DNA of 64,000 bases from contig QNGA01000001.1 in the NCBI GenBank assembly GCA_003298465.1, positions 124,001-188,000 on the forward strand. Reading direction: 5' to 3'. The notes under the pieces were generated by a model. It searched no databases. It saw only the letters and a list, made by a program, of their open reading frames with translations, and had not been told where the DNA came from. This stretch comes from a halophilic archaeon. GTDB lineage: Archaea; Halobacteriota; Halobacteria; Halobacteriales; Haladaptataceae. This document shows, piece after piece, positions 51,000-58,764 of this stretch. The position numbers and the translations under genes are program-made. Position 1 is the stretch's first letter. Each line of letters starts with the position of its first letter.

Positions 51000-51296
51000 T
51001 TAGAAGTGATACTGCTGGCCCTTGCGTTCGATGAGCGACTCGCGGTCCCACATCCGGCGCTCGAACTGCTCGAACTCCTCGCCGAGATACGGCAGCAGTT
51101 CGGCGGTGTAGTAGGAGACGGGACTCGGGATGCCGAAGGCGTCCGAGAAACAGGCGAACATGAACTCGTCTTCGATGTCCTCCGCCTCCTTCTCGATGAG
51201 TTCGAACGAGGGATGCTCTATCATCCCGTGGTAGAGTCCGTGCAGCACCTCCCGTAGCCAGTCGCGGTACGCGGCGATCCGCTCGTGGAGCGTCAT
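51000..51296 (-). CDS. Conserved small protein coupled to the Get3-like ATPase
   Basis: 98 residues, MTLHERIAAYRDWLREVLHGLYHGMIEHPSFELIEKEAEDIEDEFMFACFSDAFGIPSPVSYYTAELLPYLGEEFEQFERRMWDRESLIERK. All-helical, rich in aromatic and acidic residues, no membrane helix. No family recognised. The stop is one base from the ATPase start, so it is probably a functional partner of the Get3-like protein, for example a client-binding factor (inference). Confidence 0.78.
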   Translation of the reverse strand: MTLHERIAAYRDWLREVLHGLYHGMIEHPSFELIEKEAEDIEDEFMFACFSDAFGIPSPVSYYTAELLPYLGEEFEQFERRMWDRESLIERKGQQYHF

Positions 51297-51393
51297 ACCC
51301 TCACAAGGGAGGCCCCGCGGTTAAGGCTTCGCCACGCTCGCGTGCGGTCCCCGGGCGCGTCGGAGCGGTCGCTCGCGTCCGCCTCGCGTATCG

Positions 51394-51804
51394 TCACTCG
51401 ACGTCCGCTGCGAGCGCGTCGAGCAGTCGCCGGAGTTCACCGCGGCGCTTCCACGCCGCGACCCGGTCGGACACCGACGCGACCGGCAGGCCGAGCGACA
51501 CGGACGACCGCGCGATCACCCGCGTTCCCTCGTTCTCGCGGTCCAGCGTCAGCGTGGTCTCCATCGATTCGAACGGCCCCTCGTCGCCGCGCTGACGGTA
51601 CGCGATGCCCGCTTCGCGCTCCTCGAAGACGAGCACCGTCTGGAGGCCGCCGCCGCGCGCGAGCACGGCAGTTTCGTCCTCGCCCTCCTCTACCTCGTTC
51701 ACCGAGAACGTTCCCTCGAACCGGACGACGCGCTCGGGCAACAGTTCGCGCTCAATCTCCGCCGGTGTCGCGTTCACGAACCGCGAAACCTCGACCGTTC
51801 GCAT
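51394..51804 (-). CDS. SRPBCC (START/Bet v1-like) protein
   Basis: 136 residues from ATG 51804. MRTVEVSRFVNATPAEIERELLPERVVRFEGTFSV, then alternating strands (VLVFEEREAGIAYRQRGDEGPFESMETTLTL, TRVIARSSVSLG) and a C-terminal helix RRGELRRLLDALAADVE, the order of the helix-grip fold. Likely binds a small hydrophobic molecule. Divergent from upp. Confidence 0.8.
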   Translation of the reverse strand: MRTVEVSRFVNATPAEIERELLPERVVRFEGTFSVNEVEEGEDETAVLARGGGLQTVLVFEEREAGIAYRQRGDEGPFESMETTLTLDRENEGTRVIARSSVSLGLPVASVSDRVAAWKRRGELRRLLDALAADVE

Positions 51805-51875
51805 GTCGATACCGTGGCACGCACGCCGGATAAAGTATCGTTAGGTTATAGCCCCCCGCCGAGCATCTCTCGAGT

Positions 51876-52550
51876 ATGACCATCGAGGAACGGGGCGACG
51901 CCCACCTCATCACGCACGCGCTGGCGAAAGACACCCTCTCGAAGCTCCGAGACGTCGAGACCGAGCAGGTCGGCTTCCGCAAGGGACTCGTGAAACTCGG
52001 TCGCATCTGCGGCTACGAGATAATCGACGGCGCGATGGACACGGAGTACGTCTCCATCGAGACGCCGATGACCGAGACGACCGGCGAGCGCGTCAAGGGA
52101 CTGGACGACGTGGTCATCGTCAACGTCCTGCGCGCCGCGACGCCGTTCGTCGAGGGACTGCTGAAGGCGTTCCCGCGGGCCAAGCAGGGCGTCATCTCGG
52201 CGGGCCGCGACGAGGAGGCCGGGATGGACGACGGCCAGTTCCCCATCACCATCGACTACATCAAGCTCCCGGAGATAACCGAGAAGGACACCGTCATCGT
52301 CGCCGACCCGATGCTCGCCACCGGAAGCACGATGTGCGCGGTGCTGGAGGAGGTCCTCGCGGAACAACCCAATCCGGAGAATCTGTTCGTCCTCTCGGCC
52401 GTCAGCGCCCCGGACGGTCTGCTCCGCGTGGGCGACCAGTTCCCGGAGGCCGACCTGCTGACGGTGAGCATCGACGACCGCCTCGACGACGACGGGTACA
52501 TCGTTCCCGGCCTCGGCGACGCCGGCGACCGTGCGTTCCGGACGAAGTAA
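51876..52550 (+). CDS. upp: Uracil phosphoribosyltransferase
   Basis: 224 residues. [16 protein letters not shown] near residue 31, [16 protein letters not shown] near 87, PRPP-binding [20 protein letters not shown] near 140 and the uracil-binding C-terminal [22 protein letters not shown]. It salvages uracil to UMP using PRPP, activated by GTP in many archaea. Start ATG 51876. Confidence 0.97.
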   Translation: MTIEERGDAHLITHALAKDTLSKLRDVETEQVGFRKGLVKLGRICGYEIIDGAMDTEYVSIETPMTETTGERVKGLDDVVIVNVLRAATPFVEGLLKAFPRAKQGVISAGRDEEAGMDDGQFPITIDYIKLPEITEKDTVIVADPMLATGSTMCAVLEEVLAEQPNPENLFVLSAVSAPDGLLRVGDQFPEADLLTVSIDDRLDDDGYIVPGLGDAGDRAFRTK

Positions 52551-52707
52551 GCGCGCGCCACCCCTCCCTCGTCTCGGGCGCGACCGCAGCGGACCGTCGC
52601 GTCGATGCCCGTGGTACTCCGGGTCCGAGAGCGACGAACCCGGATGTAACGGTACTCGGCGTCACGAACGTCGGGAGAGCGGTGCCGGGGCGTCCCCGAC
52701 CGTCGAC

Positions 52708-53298
52708 TCACTCCAGTTTCGAGAAGTCGGTCTCGACGTCGCCGTCCCGGTCGAGGTCGACGATGGCCTCGAACATGCCCATGAAGCGCTCTATCTGCTC
52801 TTCGTCGTGGACGCCCTTCGAGAGGTGGAACAGACCGACGGCGTCGTGTTCGGCCAGCAGGTCCAGCAGGTCCGCGACGGCGTCGTGGACCCGCTGTTCG
52901 TCGGCGTAGTACGCCATCTCGGTGATCGAGTCGAGGCTGATGCGACGCTTGCCGTCGGTGTTGGTGAGGAAGCGTTCGGTCACGTCGAGGATGCCTTCGA
53001 GGTCGTCGGGCGAGGAGACGTAGTGGACATCGTCGGCGTTGCGCCGGGAGTAGCCCCGTTCGATGGAGAGCGTGTCGAGGATGTCGGCCTTGCTCTCGTC
53101 GACGTCGTAGTGGTCGAGTTTCTGTTTCACCTCGCGGGCGGTCGTCCGCGTCGAGATGACGAGAAAGCGGTCGGTGTCGGTCTTCAGGAAGTCGGTGTCG
53201 ATTCGGTCCGTCTCTCCCGTACTCGGATGCAGCAGCAGTACGCCGGTCCCGCCCGGCACTGTCTCCGGCGTGTTCTCGATTGCGAGCCGATAATCCAT
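52708..53298 (-). CDS. RecA/KaiC-superfamily HTR-like protein
   Basis: 196 residues. MDYRLAIENTPETVPGGTGVLLLHPSTGETDRIDTDFL resembles the start of haloarchaeal HTR-like/DUF7504-class proteins with a KaiC-like core in which the Walker A is lost; FLVISTRTTAREVKQKLDHYDVD, SPDDLEGILDVTERFL and RISLDSITEMAYYADEQRVHDAVADLLDLLAEHDAVGLFHLSKGVHDEEQIERFMGMFEAIV follow. No P-loop is visible. These are often linked to phototaxis-type regulators, but no partner is here. Role unknown. Confidence 0.7.
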   Translation of the reverse strand: MDYRLAIENTPETVPGGTGVLLLHPSTGETDRIDTDFLKTDTDRFLVISTRTTAREVKQKLDHYDVDESKADILDTLSIERGYSRRNADDVHYVSSPDDLEGILDVTERFLTNTDGKRRISLDSITEMAYYADEQRVHDAVADLLDLLAEHDAVGLFHLSKGVHDEEQIERFMGMFEAIVDLDRDGDVETDFSKLE

Positions 53299-53362
53299 AT
53301 TCGTCGGTAACTGGGGGCTAAGACTTAAAATATGCGGGAAAACGTCTCGACACTGTCGGGAC

Positions 53363-53803
53363 TCAGAACACGCTGTCGGCGGTCGCCGCGCCGACCACGC
53401 TGAAGATAGCCCCGACGCTGATGGCCTTCAGCGTCGTCACCACCACGCGCGAAGACGCCTCGCCGTCGAGCAGGCCGTCCTGCAGGAACGTCTCGGGTGC
53501 GGCCAACGTGAGCGCCAGGATGGTTACGGACCCGAACGCGACGCCCATGAGCGAGACGAACCGCGCCGGCACGCCCGCCACCTCCGCCTCGCGGTCGGGG
53601 TCGCGCTCGTCGTCGGCCTTGTACAGTGCTCCGTACCCGATTCCGAAGACGATGCAGACGGTTCCCAGCGCGTGCAGCCACGTCATGTTCCCCGCCAGCA
53701 CCCACACCTCCTCGGTAACGACGAACGGCCCCGCGAGCAGGAACCCGCCGACTATCTGCTGGGCGCTGTCGGCGAGAGCGTACCGTTTTTTCGACCCGAC
53801 CAT
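53363..53803 (-). CDS. DUF2391-family membrane protein
   Basis: 146 residues, four hydrophobic segments: SAQQIVGGFLLAGPFVVTEEVWVLAGNMTWLHALGTVCIVFGIGYGALY, then a short acidic loop, RFVSLMGVAFGSVTILALTLAAP and VVVTTLKAISVGAIFSVVGAATADSVF. This matches the DUF2391/TIGR02587-like integral membrane pattern. Function unknown. Monocistronic. Confidence 0.8.
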   Translation of the reverse strand: MVGSKKRYALADSAQQIVGGFLLAGPFVVTEEVWVLAGNMTWLHALGTVCIVFGIGYGALYKADDERDPDREAEVAGVPARFVSLMGVAFGSVTILALTLAAPETFLQDGLLDGEASSRVVVTTLKAISVGAIFSVVGAATADSVF

Positions 53804-53903
53804 ACCGTGACGACGGCCCGAACGGCTTTAAGTATCCGGTCTCGGTCGTTCGGTCCTCGTCCGTTCCGAACCGACTTTGACCCCCGCGCACCACTGGCCG
53901 ACC

Positions 53904-54584
53904 ATGAGCGTCCGCGAGGAGTTCGACGAGTGGGCGGCCGAGGGCCGCGACCGCGGAATGGAGGAACGGCACTGGCACACGGCCAAACACGTGCTCGCCC
54001 GGATGCCGGTCGAGGCGGGCGACACGGTGCTCGACCTCGGCTGTGGCAGCGGGTACGCCGGGCGTGCGCTCCGTGACACGAAGGAGGCGGGTCGGGTGTA
54101 CGGTATCGACGGTTCGCCGGAGATGGCGCACAACGCCCGGGGGTACACCGACGACGCGAACGTCGCCTTCGTCGTCGGCGACTTCGAACACCTCCCGTTC
54201 GCCGACGACAGCGTCGACCACGTCTTCTCGATGGAGGCGTTCTACTACGCCAGCGACCCCCGCGAGACCCTGCGGGAACTCCGGCGCGTACTCCGCTCCG
54301 GCGGTACGTTCTCGTGCGCGGTCAACTACTACGAGGAGAACGTCCACTCCCACGAGTGGCAGGAGTTCATCGAGGTGGAGATGACGCGCTGGAGCGCCGC
54401 CGAGTACCGCGAGGCGTTCCGCGAGGCCGGATTCCACGTCGCCCAGCAGGACAACGTCCCGGACCGCGAGACGGAGATTCCGCCCGCGGATGCGTTCCCG
54501 ACGGACGACTGGGACTCCCGCGAGGCGATGGTCGAACGCTACCGCGAGTTCGGGACGCTGCTGACCGTCGGCGTCGTTCCCTGA
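53904..54584 (+). CDS. Class I SAM-dependent methyltransferase
   Basis: 226 residues from ATG 53904 (MSVREEFDEWAAEGRDRGME). Motif I VLDLGCGSGYAGRAL near residue 47, motif II VYGIDGSPEMAHNA, motif III FVVGDFEHLPFADDSVDHVFSMEAFYYASDP. Methyltransferase_11 type. The C-terminal EMTRWSAAEYREAFREAGF fits ubiquinone/menaquinone or small-molecule methylases. Substrate unknown. Confidence 0.92.
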   Translation: MSVREEFDEWAAEGRDRGMEERHWHTAKHVLARMPVEAGDTVLDLGCGSGYAGRALRDTKEAGRVYGIDGSPEMAHNARGYTDDANVAFVVGDFEHLPFADDSVDHVFSMEAFYYASDPRETLRELRRVLRSGGTFSCAVNYYEENVHSHEWQEFIEVEMTRWSAAEYREAFREAGFHVAQQDNVPDRETEIPPADAFPTDDWDSREAMVERYREFGTLLTVGVVP

Positions 54585-54600
54585 CCGCTCCTCGCCTTCT

Positions 54601-54664
54601 CCCCCTTTACTTCGTGTGGAGAGCGGAAGATAGCGTGGGTCTCCTTCTCCAGTCGAAACGAGAA
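54601..54664. repeat. Pair of degenerate facing ORB-like elements (54.6 kb)
   Basis: CCCCCTTTACTTCGTGTGGAG (54601-54621; reverse orientation, one base inserted) and TTCTCCAGTCGAAACGAGAA (54645-54664; forward, G-run lost). They lie in the 137-nt gap between two convergent genes. Confidence 0.4.
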
Positions 54665-54721
54665 ATTGTTCCGTATCTCTCGCTCGGCGTTCCCCTTCGA
54701 TGCGAGCGACACGTCGAGGAG

Positions 54722-55318
54722 CTACAGGCGGACGGACGACTCTCCGGTCGCTACCGCGTCCGTCCAGTCCCGCGAGCTCCGGAGTTCGTCGACGGAGGTC
54801 GGCGACGAAGGGGAGTCCGGCTCCGGTCGTAGCGACAGTTGCCAGTGGCCGACGTCGCGCCACTCGCCGTGCTTGTAGCCGACCGCCTCGTACACGCCGA
54901 CGCGCTCGAACCCCAGCGCTTCGTGTAGCGCGACGCTCGCCGGGTTCGGCAACGCTATCACCGCGACTGCGTTGCAGAACCCCTGTCGTCGCAGGACGGC
55001 GAAGAGCGACTCGTAGAGGCCGCGAGCGACGCCACGTCGCCGTCGACCCTCGCGAACGTAGACGGAGACGTCGACCGACCACCGGTACGCCGGTCGGTCG
55101 TTCCGGTGGCTGGCGTACGCGTATCCTACCACCGTCCCCTCGTGTTCGCACGCCAGCCACGGGAGGTCCCCGGTCGTCTCGCGGACCCGCGACGCCATCT
55201 CCTCGGCGGTCGGCGGCGTCGTCTCGAACGAGACGGCCGTGTTCTCCACGACCGGCGAGTAGATAGCCGTCATCTCCTCGGCGTCGGCCGCGGTCGCCAG
55301 CCGTATCGTCGTTGCCAT
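54722..55318 (-). CDS. GNAT acetyltransferase (phosphinothricin acetyltransferase-like)
   Basis: 198 residues from ATG 55318. IRLATAADAEEMTAIYSPVVENTAVSFETTPPTAEEMASRV, VGYAYASHRNDRPAYRWSVDVSVYVREGRRRRGVARGLYESLFAVL (acetyl-CoA loop RRRRGVARGL) and NPASVALHEALGFERVGVYEAVGYKHGEWRDVGHWQLSL are the PAT/BAR-type family hallmarks. It N-acetylates an amino acid analogue such as methionine sulfone or phosphinothricin-like compounds in bacteria; natural substrate here unknown. Confidence 0.92.
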   Translation of the reverse strand: MATTIRLATAADAEEMTAIYSPVVENTAVSFETTPPTAEEMASRVRETTGDLPWLACEHEGTVVGYAYASHRNDRPAYRWSVDVSVYVREGRRRRGVARGLYESLFAVLRRQGFCNAVAVIALPNPASVALHEALGFERVGVYEAVGYKHGEWRDVGHWQLSLRPEPDSPSSPTSVDELRSSRDWTDAVATGESSVRL

Positions 55319-55464
55319 GGCGATCCGTCCACTCCCCACCTGATAAACCCGTCGCGCCCCGGAAACCGAATCCGCACGCTTCGGAGTTCGTCTCGCAGTC
55401 GACAGTGAGATGGCCGAGAACTCTCCGACCGTCGGAGAGTTTACGCACCGATATCGAAGAAATC

Positions 55465-55489
55465 AACCGCTTCGTTTCGACTGGAGATT
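55465..55489 (-). repeat. ORB-like element outside the origin (copy at 55.5 kb)
   Basis: Minus strand reads TCTCCAGTCGAAACGAAGCG GTT. Core complete, G-run broken (GCGG). It sits 16 nt after the stop of DP1. Confidence 0.55.
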
Positions 55490-55504
55490 CGGCCGGCGTC
55501 GCCG

Positions 55505-57061
55505 TCAGACGAACTTCCGGACGGTCACGTCGAGCGTGTCGAGGTCGACGATGGGCGCGAAACCGGCGTCGGGGTCGATGTTGACGCTCTTCTGGAAGGC
55601 GGTCTGGGCCTGCCAGCACCCCGAGTTGATGGCCGTGACGTTGTGGTACTTGCCGAACCCGAGCTTGTGAACGTGACCGGTGTGGAAGATGTCCGGCACC
55701 TCGTCGATGACCAGGTAGTCCTTCTCCTCCGGCGCGATGCGGGTGTGGCCGCCGTACTGCGGGGCGACGTGGCGCTTCTTCAGGAGCTGGTACATCGCCT
55801 TGTGCGGGTCGTCGTAGCTCGCCTTCCCGTCGGGCAGTTCGGCGATGACCTCGTCCAGCGAGACGCCGTGGTACATCAGCACCGAGACGCCCTCGACGGT
55901 CACCGTCGACGGGTTGCCCGTGATGCGGGCGTCGTGGACGTCCATTATCGACCGCAGTTCCTCGTCGAACCCCGGCTGTGGTTCGGCGAGCCGGACCGCG
56001 TCGTGGTTGCCGGGAATCATGACGATCTCCATGTCGCCCGGCACCTCCTTCAGGTGTTCCGAGAACTGCTCGTACTGCTCGAAGATGTCCACGATGTCGA
56101 GTTCCTCGTCCTGGTCGGGGTAGACGCCGACGCCCTCGACCATGTCGCCCGCGACGAGCAGGTACTCGACGTGCTCCGCCTCCTCCGTGTGGAGCCAGTC
56201 GGCGAACCGCGACCACGCGTCGGCGAGGAACTCCTGGCTACCGACGTGGACGTCGCTGATGAGCGCGGCCTGGACGTGCCGGTCGGCGGTCGAGGGCGAG
56301 TAGGTCCGCGGCACGTCCGGGAAGTGAAGCGAGTCGACGAACAGGATGCCGGCGTCGTCGGCCAGCGTCCCCTCGACCGCGATGGCCTCGTCGAGCATGA
56401 GTTCGTCCACCACGTCGGCGAACTCCCGGTCTTTCATGACCAGACAGGGGAAGGTGCCGTTCGTGTCCTCCAGTTCGACCAGCCAGTGACCGCTCGCCGT
56501 CGAGCGGATGTCGCTTATCATCCCGACGATGGCCGCATCGCTGCCGCCGGGCATCTCCGCGACGGCGTTCGTCGGTCGGGCGTTCACCCGCCCCCGAAGC
56601 TGTCCGGAGAGCCGCTTGAAGCGGTCGCGGAAGACGGAGACGAAATCCTCGTACTCGCCGGTTCCCGTGCTCTCGTCCGTTACGTCGCCGTCGATGGCGA
56701 CCGACCGGTCGGCGACGCTCCGGGACGTCGTCACCCCCGCTCCGTCCGACCGTCCCTGCGCCGACCCGCTCGCGGACCCCTCCGTTTCGACTGGAGACGC
56801 CCCCTCCCGGGGACCCGAACTCCCATCGCCGTTTCCAGTTGAAACGGAGGGGTCGGCGGACTCGTCGCCGTTCCCGTCGAGGGTCCGCCTGACGTGTTCG
56901 GCGGAGAGTTTCAGTGCGTCCTCGGGGGCGGATTCGACTGCGCGGTCGAGCGCGCCCACGGGGTCGGGCGCGGACGCGAGCAGCGTCACCGCTTCGCGGT
57001 CGGCGTTGTACCCGCGGCTCGTCAACTCCCGCACGATTCGAGCCGGGGTTTCGAGTGGCAC
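55505..57061 (-). CDS. polB: DNA polymerase D small subunit (DP1, 3'-5' exonuclease)
   Basis: 518 residues from GTG 57061 (VPLETPARIVRELTSRGYNADREAV). N-terminal helical domain (1-66), low-complexity linker (about 67-140), OB fold (about 185-270), and a calcineurin-like nuclease (about 285-500) with SDVHVGS, GDMVEGVG, PGNHDAVR, MYHG, GHTRIAPEE and HTGHVH ligands, so the proofreading site is intact. DP1 pairs with DP2 (not in this window) as the main replicase. The linker DNA contains two facing ORB-like elements. Divergent from sec11. Confidence 0.96.
   Translation of the reverse strand: MPLETPARIVRELTSRGYNADREAVTLLASAPDPVGALDRAVESAPEDALKLSAEHVRRTLDGNGDESADPSVSTGNGDGSSGPREGASPVETEGSASGSAQGRSDGAGVTTSRSVADRSVAIDGDVTDESTGTGEYEDFVSVFRDRFKRLSGQLRGRVNARPTNAVAEMPGGSDAAIVGMISDIRSTASGHWLVELEDTNGTFPCLVMKDREFADVVDELMLDEAIAVEGTLADDAGILFVDSLHFPDVPRTYSPSTADRHVQAALISDVHVGSQEFLADAWSRFADWLHTEEAEHVEYLLVAGDMVEGVGVYPDQDEELDIVDIFEQYEQFSEHLKEVPGDMEIVMIPGNHDAVRLAEPQPGFDEELRSIMDVHDARITGNPSTVTVEGVSVLMYHGVSLDEVIAELPDGKASYDDPHKAMYQLLKKRHVAPQYGGHTRIAPEEKDYLVIDEVPDIFHTGHVHKLGFGKYHNVTAINSGCWQAQTAFQKSVNIDPDAGFAPIVDLDTLDVTVRKFV
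56775..56854. repeat. Inverted pair of ORB-like elements inside the DP1 gene
   Basis: Left copy 56775-56799 (G-run on the minus strand: minus reads GTCTCCAGTCGAAACGGAGG GG) and right copy 56831-56854 (plus reads GTTTCCAGTTGAAACGGAGG GG). The G-runs point outward and 31 nt separate the copies. They encode SPVETEG and PSVSTGNG in the linker of DP1 (about residues 70-96). Confidence 0.65.
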
Positions 57062-57146
57062 GAGTTGAAAGAAGCGCGGGGGCGGCCAAAAATCTAGCGA
57101 ACCAACCCAGAAGGTTGACAACCCGGGATGGCTAACCGGGACCGTA

Positions 57147-58058
57147 ATGAGTCCTCCAGACGAGTCGTCGTCCGACGGTGGGAGGGACCGGCCGGTTTCG
57201 GAGGACCGGTTCGGTCCGGACTCCGACCGTCCCTCCGATTCCGACCGGTCGCAGGGGCACGACCCCGAGGACCCCCCCGGTCGAGAGTGGTCCGCCGGGC
57301 CGGACCGGTCCGGCCCGGTCGGCTGGTGGCGGTGGTTCCGGACCACCGACAACGGAACCGTCACGTTCGTCCGCGAGATGCTGGAGAGCGCCGCCGTCGT
57401 CGTAGCCATCGGTCTCCTCCTGTTCGCCGTCAGCGGCGTCTGGCCGCCGATGGTCGCCGTCGAGAGCGGGAGTATGGAACCCCACATGGAGCGAGGAGAC
57501 CTCATCTTCGTCATGGAGGAACACCGACTCACCTCGGGCGCCGCCGTCGACGGCACCGGCATCGTCACCTATCAGGCCGGCCAGGGTGCGGACTACAGGA
57601 GCTTCAGCAACTACGGCGACGTGATAATCTACAAGCCGGACGGCGAGTCCGACCGGACGCCGATAATCCACCGGGCGCGCTTCTGGGTCGAGGAGGGCGA
57701 GAACTGGTACGACGAGGCCGACAAGTCCTACCTCGGTAGCGCGGACAGTTGCAAGGAGATAGAGACCTGTCCCGCCCCGCACGACGGCTTCATCACGAAG
57801 GGCGACGCCAACGGCGCGTACGACCAGGTGGTCGGCATCAGCGAACCCGTGCGTCCGTCCTGGGTCCGGGGCACCGCCGAGGTGAAGATACCGTGGCTCG
57901 GCCACGTCCGCCTGTTCTTCTCGCGGGCGAGCGCGCCGGCCAGCCCCCAGTACGGTTCGACCGCGGAGTACGGCCCGTCGACGGGCGACGACGTGACCGC
58001 GCCGTCGCTCGCGAACTCGAACGAGTCGGCGTCGCACTCCGCCGTCGTGCCGACGTGA
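57147..58058 (+). CDS. Signal peptidase I, archaeal Sec11 type
   Basis: 303 residues. Long acidic Ser/Asp/Pro-rich N-terminus (about 1-65), one membrane helix (about 80-105), catalytic Ser109 in AVESGSMEPHMERGDLIFV and catalytic His in RTPIIHRARFWVEEGENW; DGFITKGDAN matches box D. The His in place of the Lys of bacterial enzymes marks the ER/archaeal class. It removes Sec signal peptides outside the membrane. The 110-residue insertion and C-terminal helix are haloarchaeal. Start ATG 57147. Confidence 0.93.
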   Translation: MSPPDESSSDGGRDRPVSEDRFGPDSDRPSDSDRSQGHDPEDPPGREWSAGPDRSGPVGWWRWFRTTDNGTVTFVREMLESAAVVVAIGLLLFAVSGVWPPMVAVESGSMEPHMERGDLIFVMEEHRLTSGAAVDGTGIVTYQAGQGADYRSFSNYGDVIIYKPDGESDRTPIIHRARFWVEEGENWYDEADKSYLGSADSCKEIETCPAPHDGFITKGDANGAYDQVVGISEPVRPSWVRGTAEVKIPWLGHVRLFFSRASAPASPQYGSTAEYGPSTGDDVTAPSLANSNESASHSAVVPT

Positions 58059-58282
58059 CTGCCCGCGCGACGCATCTCATTCGACGCCGACCCTGACCGA
58101 CGCGGCGACGAAACGACGGTCGGTCCAGCGACGTCGGTGCTCCTCTCGGCGTCGGTGTCCGAAATCACGCGTTCTAAGCCGATTCGTCCGGGCGTCGGCC
58201 CGCACGGAGCCCTGGCCGACGCTCCTCGATAGTTCGGGAAAGGAAGCGCGTCGCGATGTATAGCGGAGTGCTATACGCTGGT

Positions 58283-58672
58283 TTATATGACGCGGTTCTG
58301 CAGGTAGTCGAGGTGCTTGGCGTTGTAGACGATCTGGACCTCGTCCTCGGCCGCGCTACCGATGCAGGTCAGGCGGACCTGCTTCTCCTCGACCTCCTCG
58401 TCGCTGAGGATCTGCTGCATGTCCATGTCGATCTCGCCCTTCTTGAGGATGGCCGCGCAGTTCGCACAGGCACCGGCGCGGCACGAGAAGGGCCAGTCGT
58501 AGCCCTGCGCCTCGGCCGCTTCGAGGATGTACTCGCCTTCGTTCACGTCGAGCGTGCCGTAGTCCTCGTCGCCGAGGCCGGCGTCCTCCGCCTTCTCGAA
58601 GAGGTCGTCGTCGTTAATGTCCCATCCCTGGTCGTCCAGCACTTCGTAGTTGAGGTATTCAACGGTGGGCAT
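58283..58672 (-). CDS. Haloarchaeal [2Fe-2S] ferredoxin
   Basis: 129 residues from ATG 58672 (a GTG stands just before it). Plant-type cluster ligands [10 protein letters not shown] (Cys-x4-Cys-x2-Cys) and RLTCIG. The N-terminal acidic insertion ([28 protein letters not shown]) is the hallmark of halobacterial ferredoxin, which serves pyruvate and 2-oxoglutarate ferredoxin oxidoreductases. Highly acidic throughout. Single gene. Confidence 0.97.
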   Translation of the reverse strand: MPTVEYLNYEVLDDQGWDINDDDLFEKAEDAGLGDEDYGTLDVNEGEYILEAAEAQGYDWPFSCRAGACANCAAILKKGEIDMDMQQILSDEEVEEKQVRLTCIGSAAEDEVQIVYNAKHLDYLQNRVI

Positions 58673-58764
58673 CACCTCGTGGTTCGCCCGGCGTACGGTT
58701 AGTAGTTATTGTTTATCCCGACCCTGTCTATAAATCGGGAACGACCGATGAAACGGGGCCCGCG

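Noticed and set aside
53325..56216. 963-codon open frame on the minus strand
   Set aside because: It overlaps DUF2391, the methyltransferase, the GNAT gene and DP1; Arg/Gly-rich low-complexity translation is the usual third-frame shadow of high-GC genes.
57128..57739. 203-codon plus-strand frame beginning at 57128
   Set aside because: Out of frame with the Sec11 gene, which shows the catalytic Ser and His boxes.
58740..58763. ORB-like GATGAAACGGGGCC near the second PiT
   Set aside because: Lacks the CCA half and the AGGGG spacing; too weak to list.
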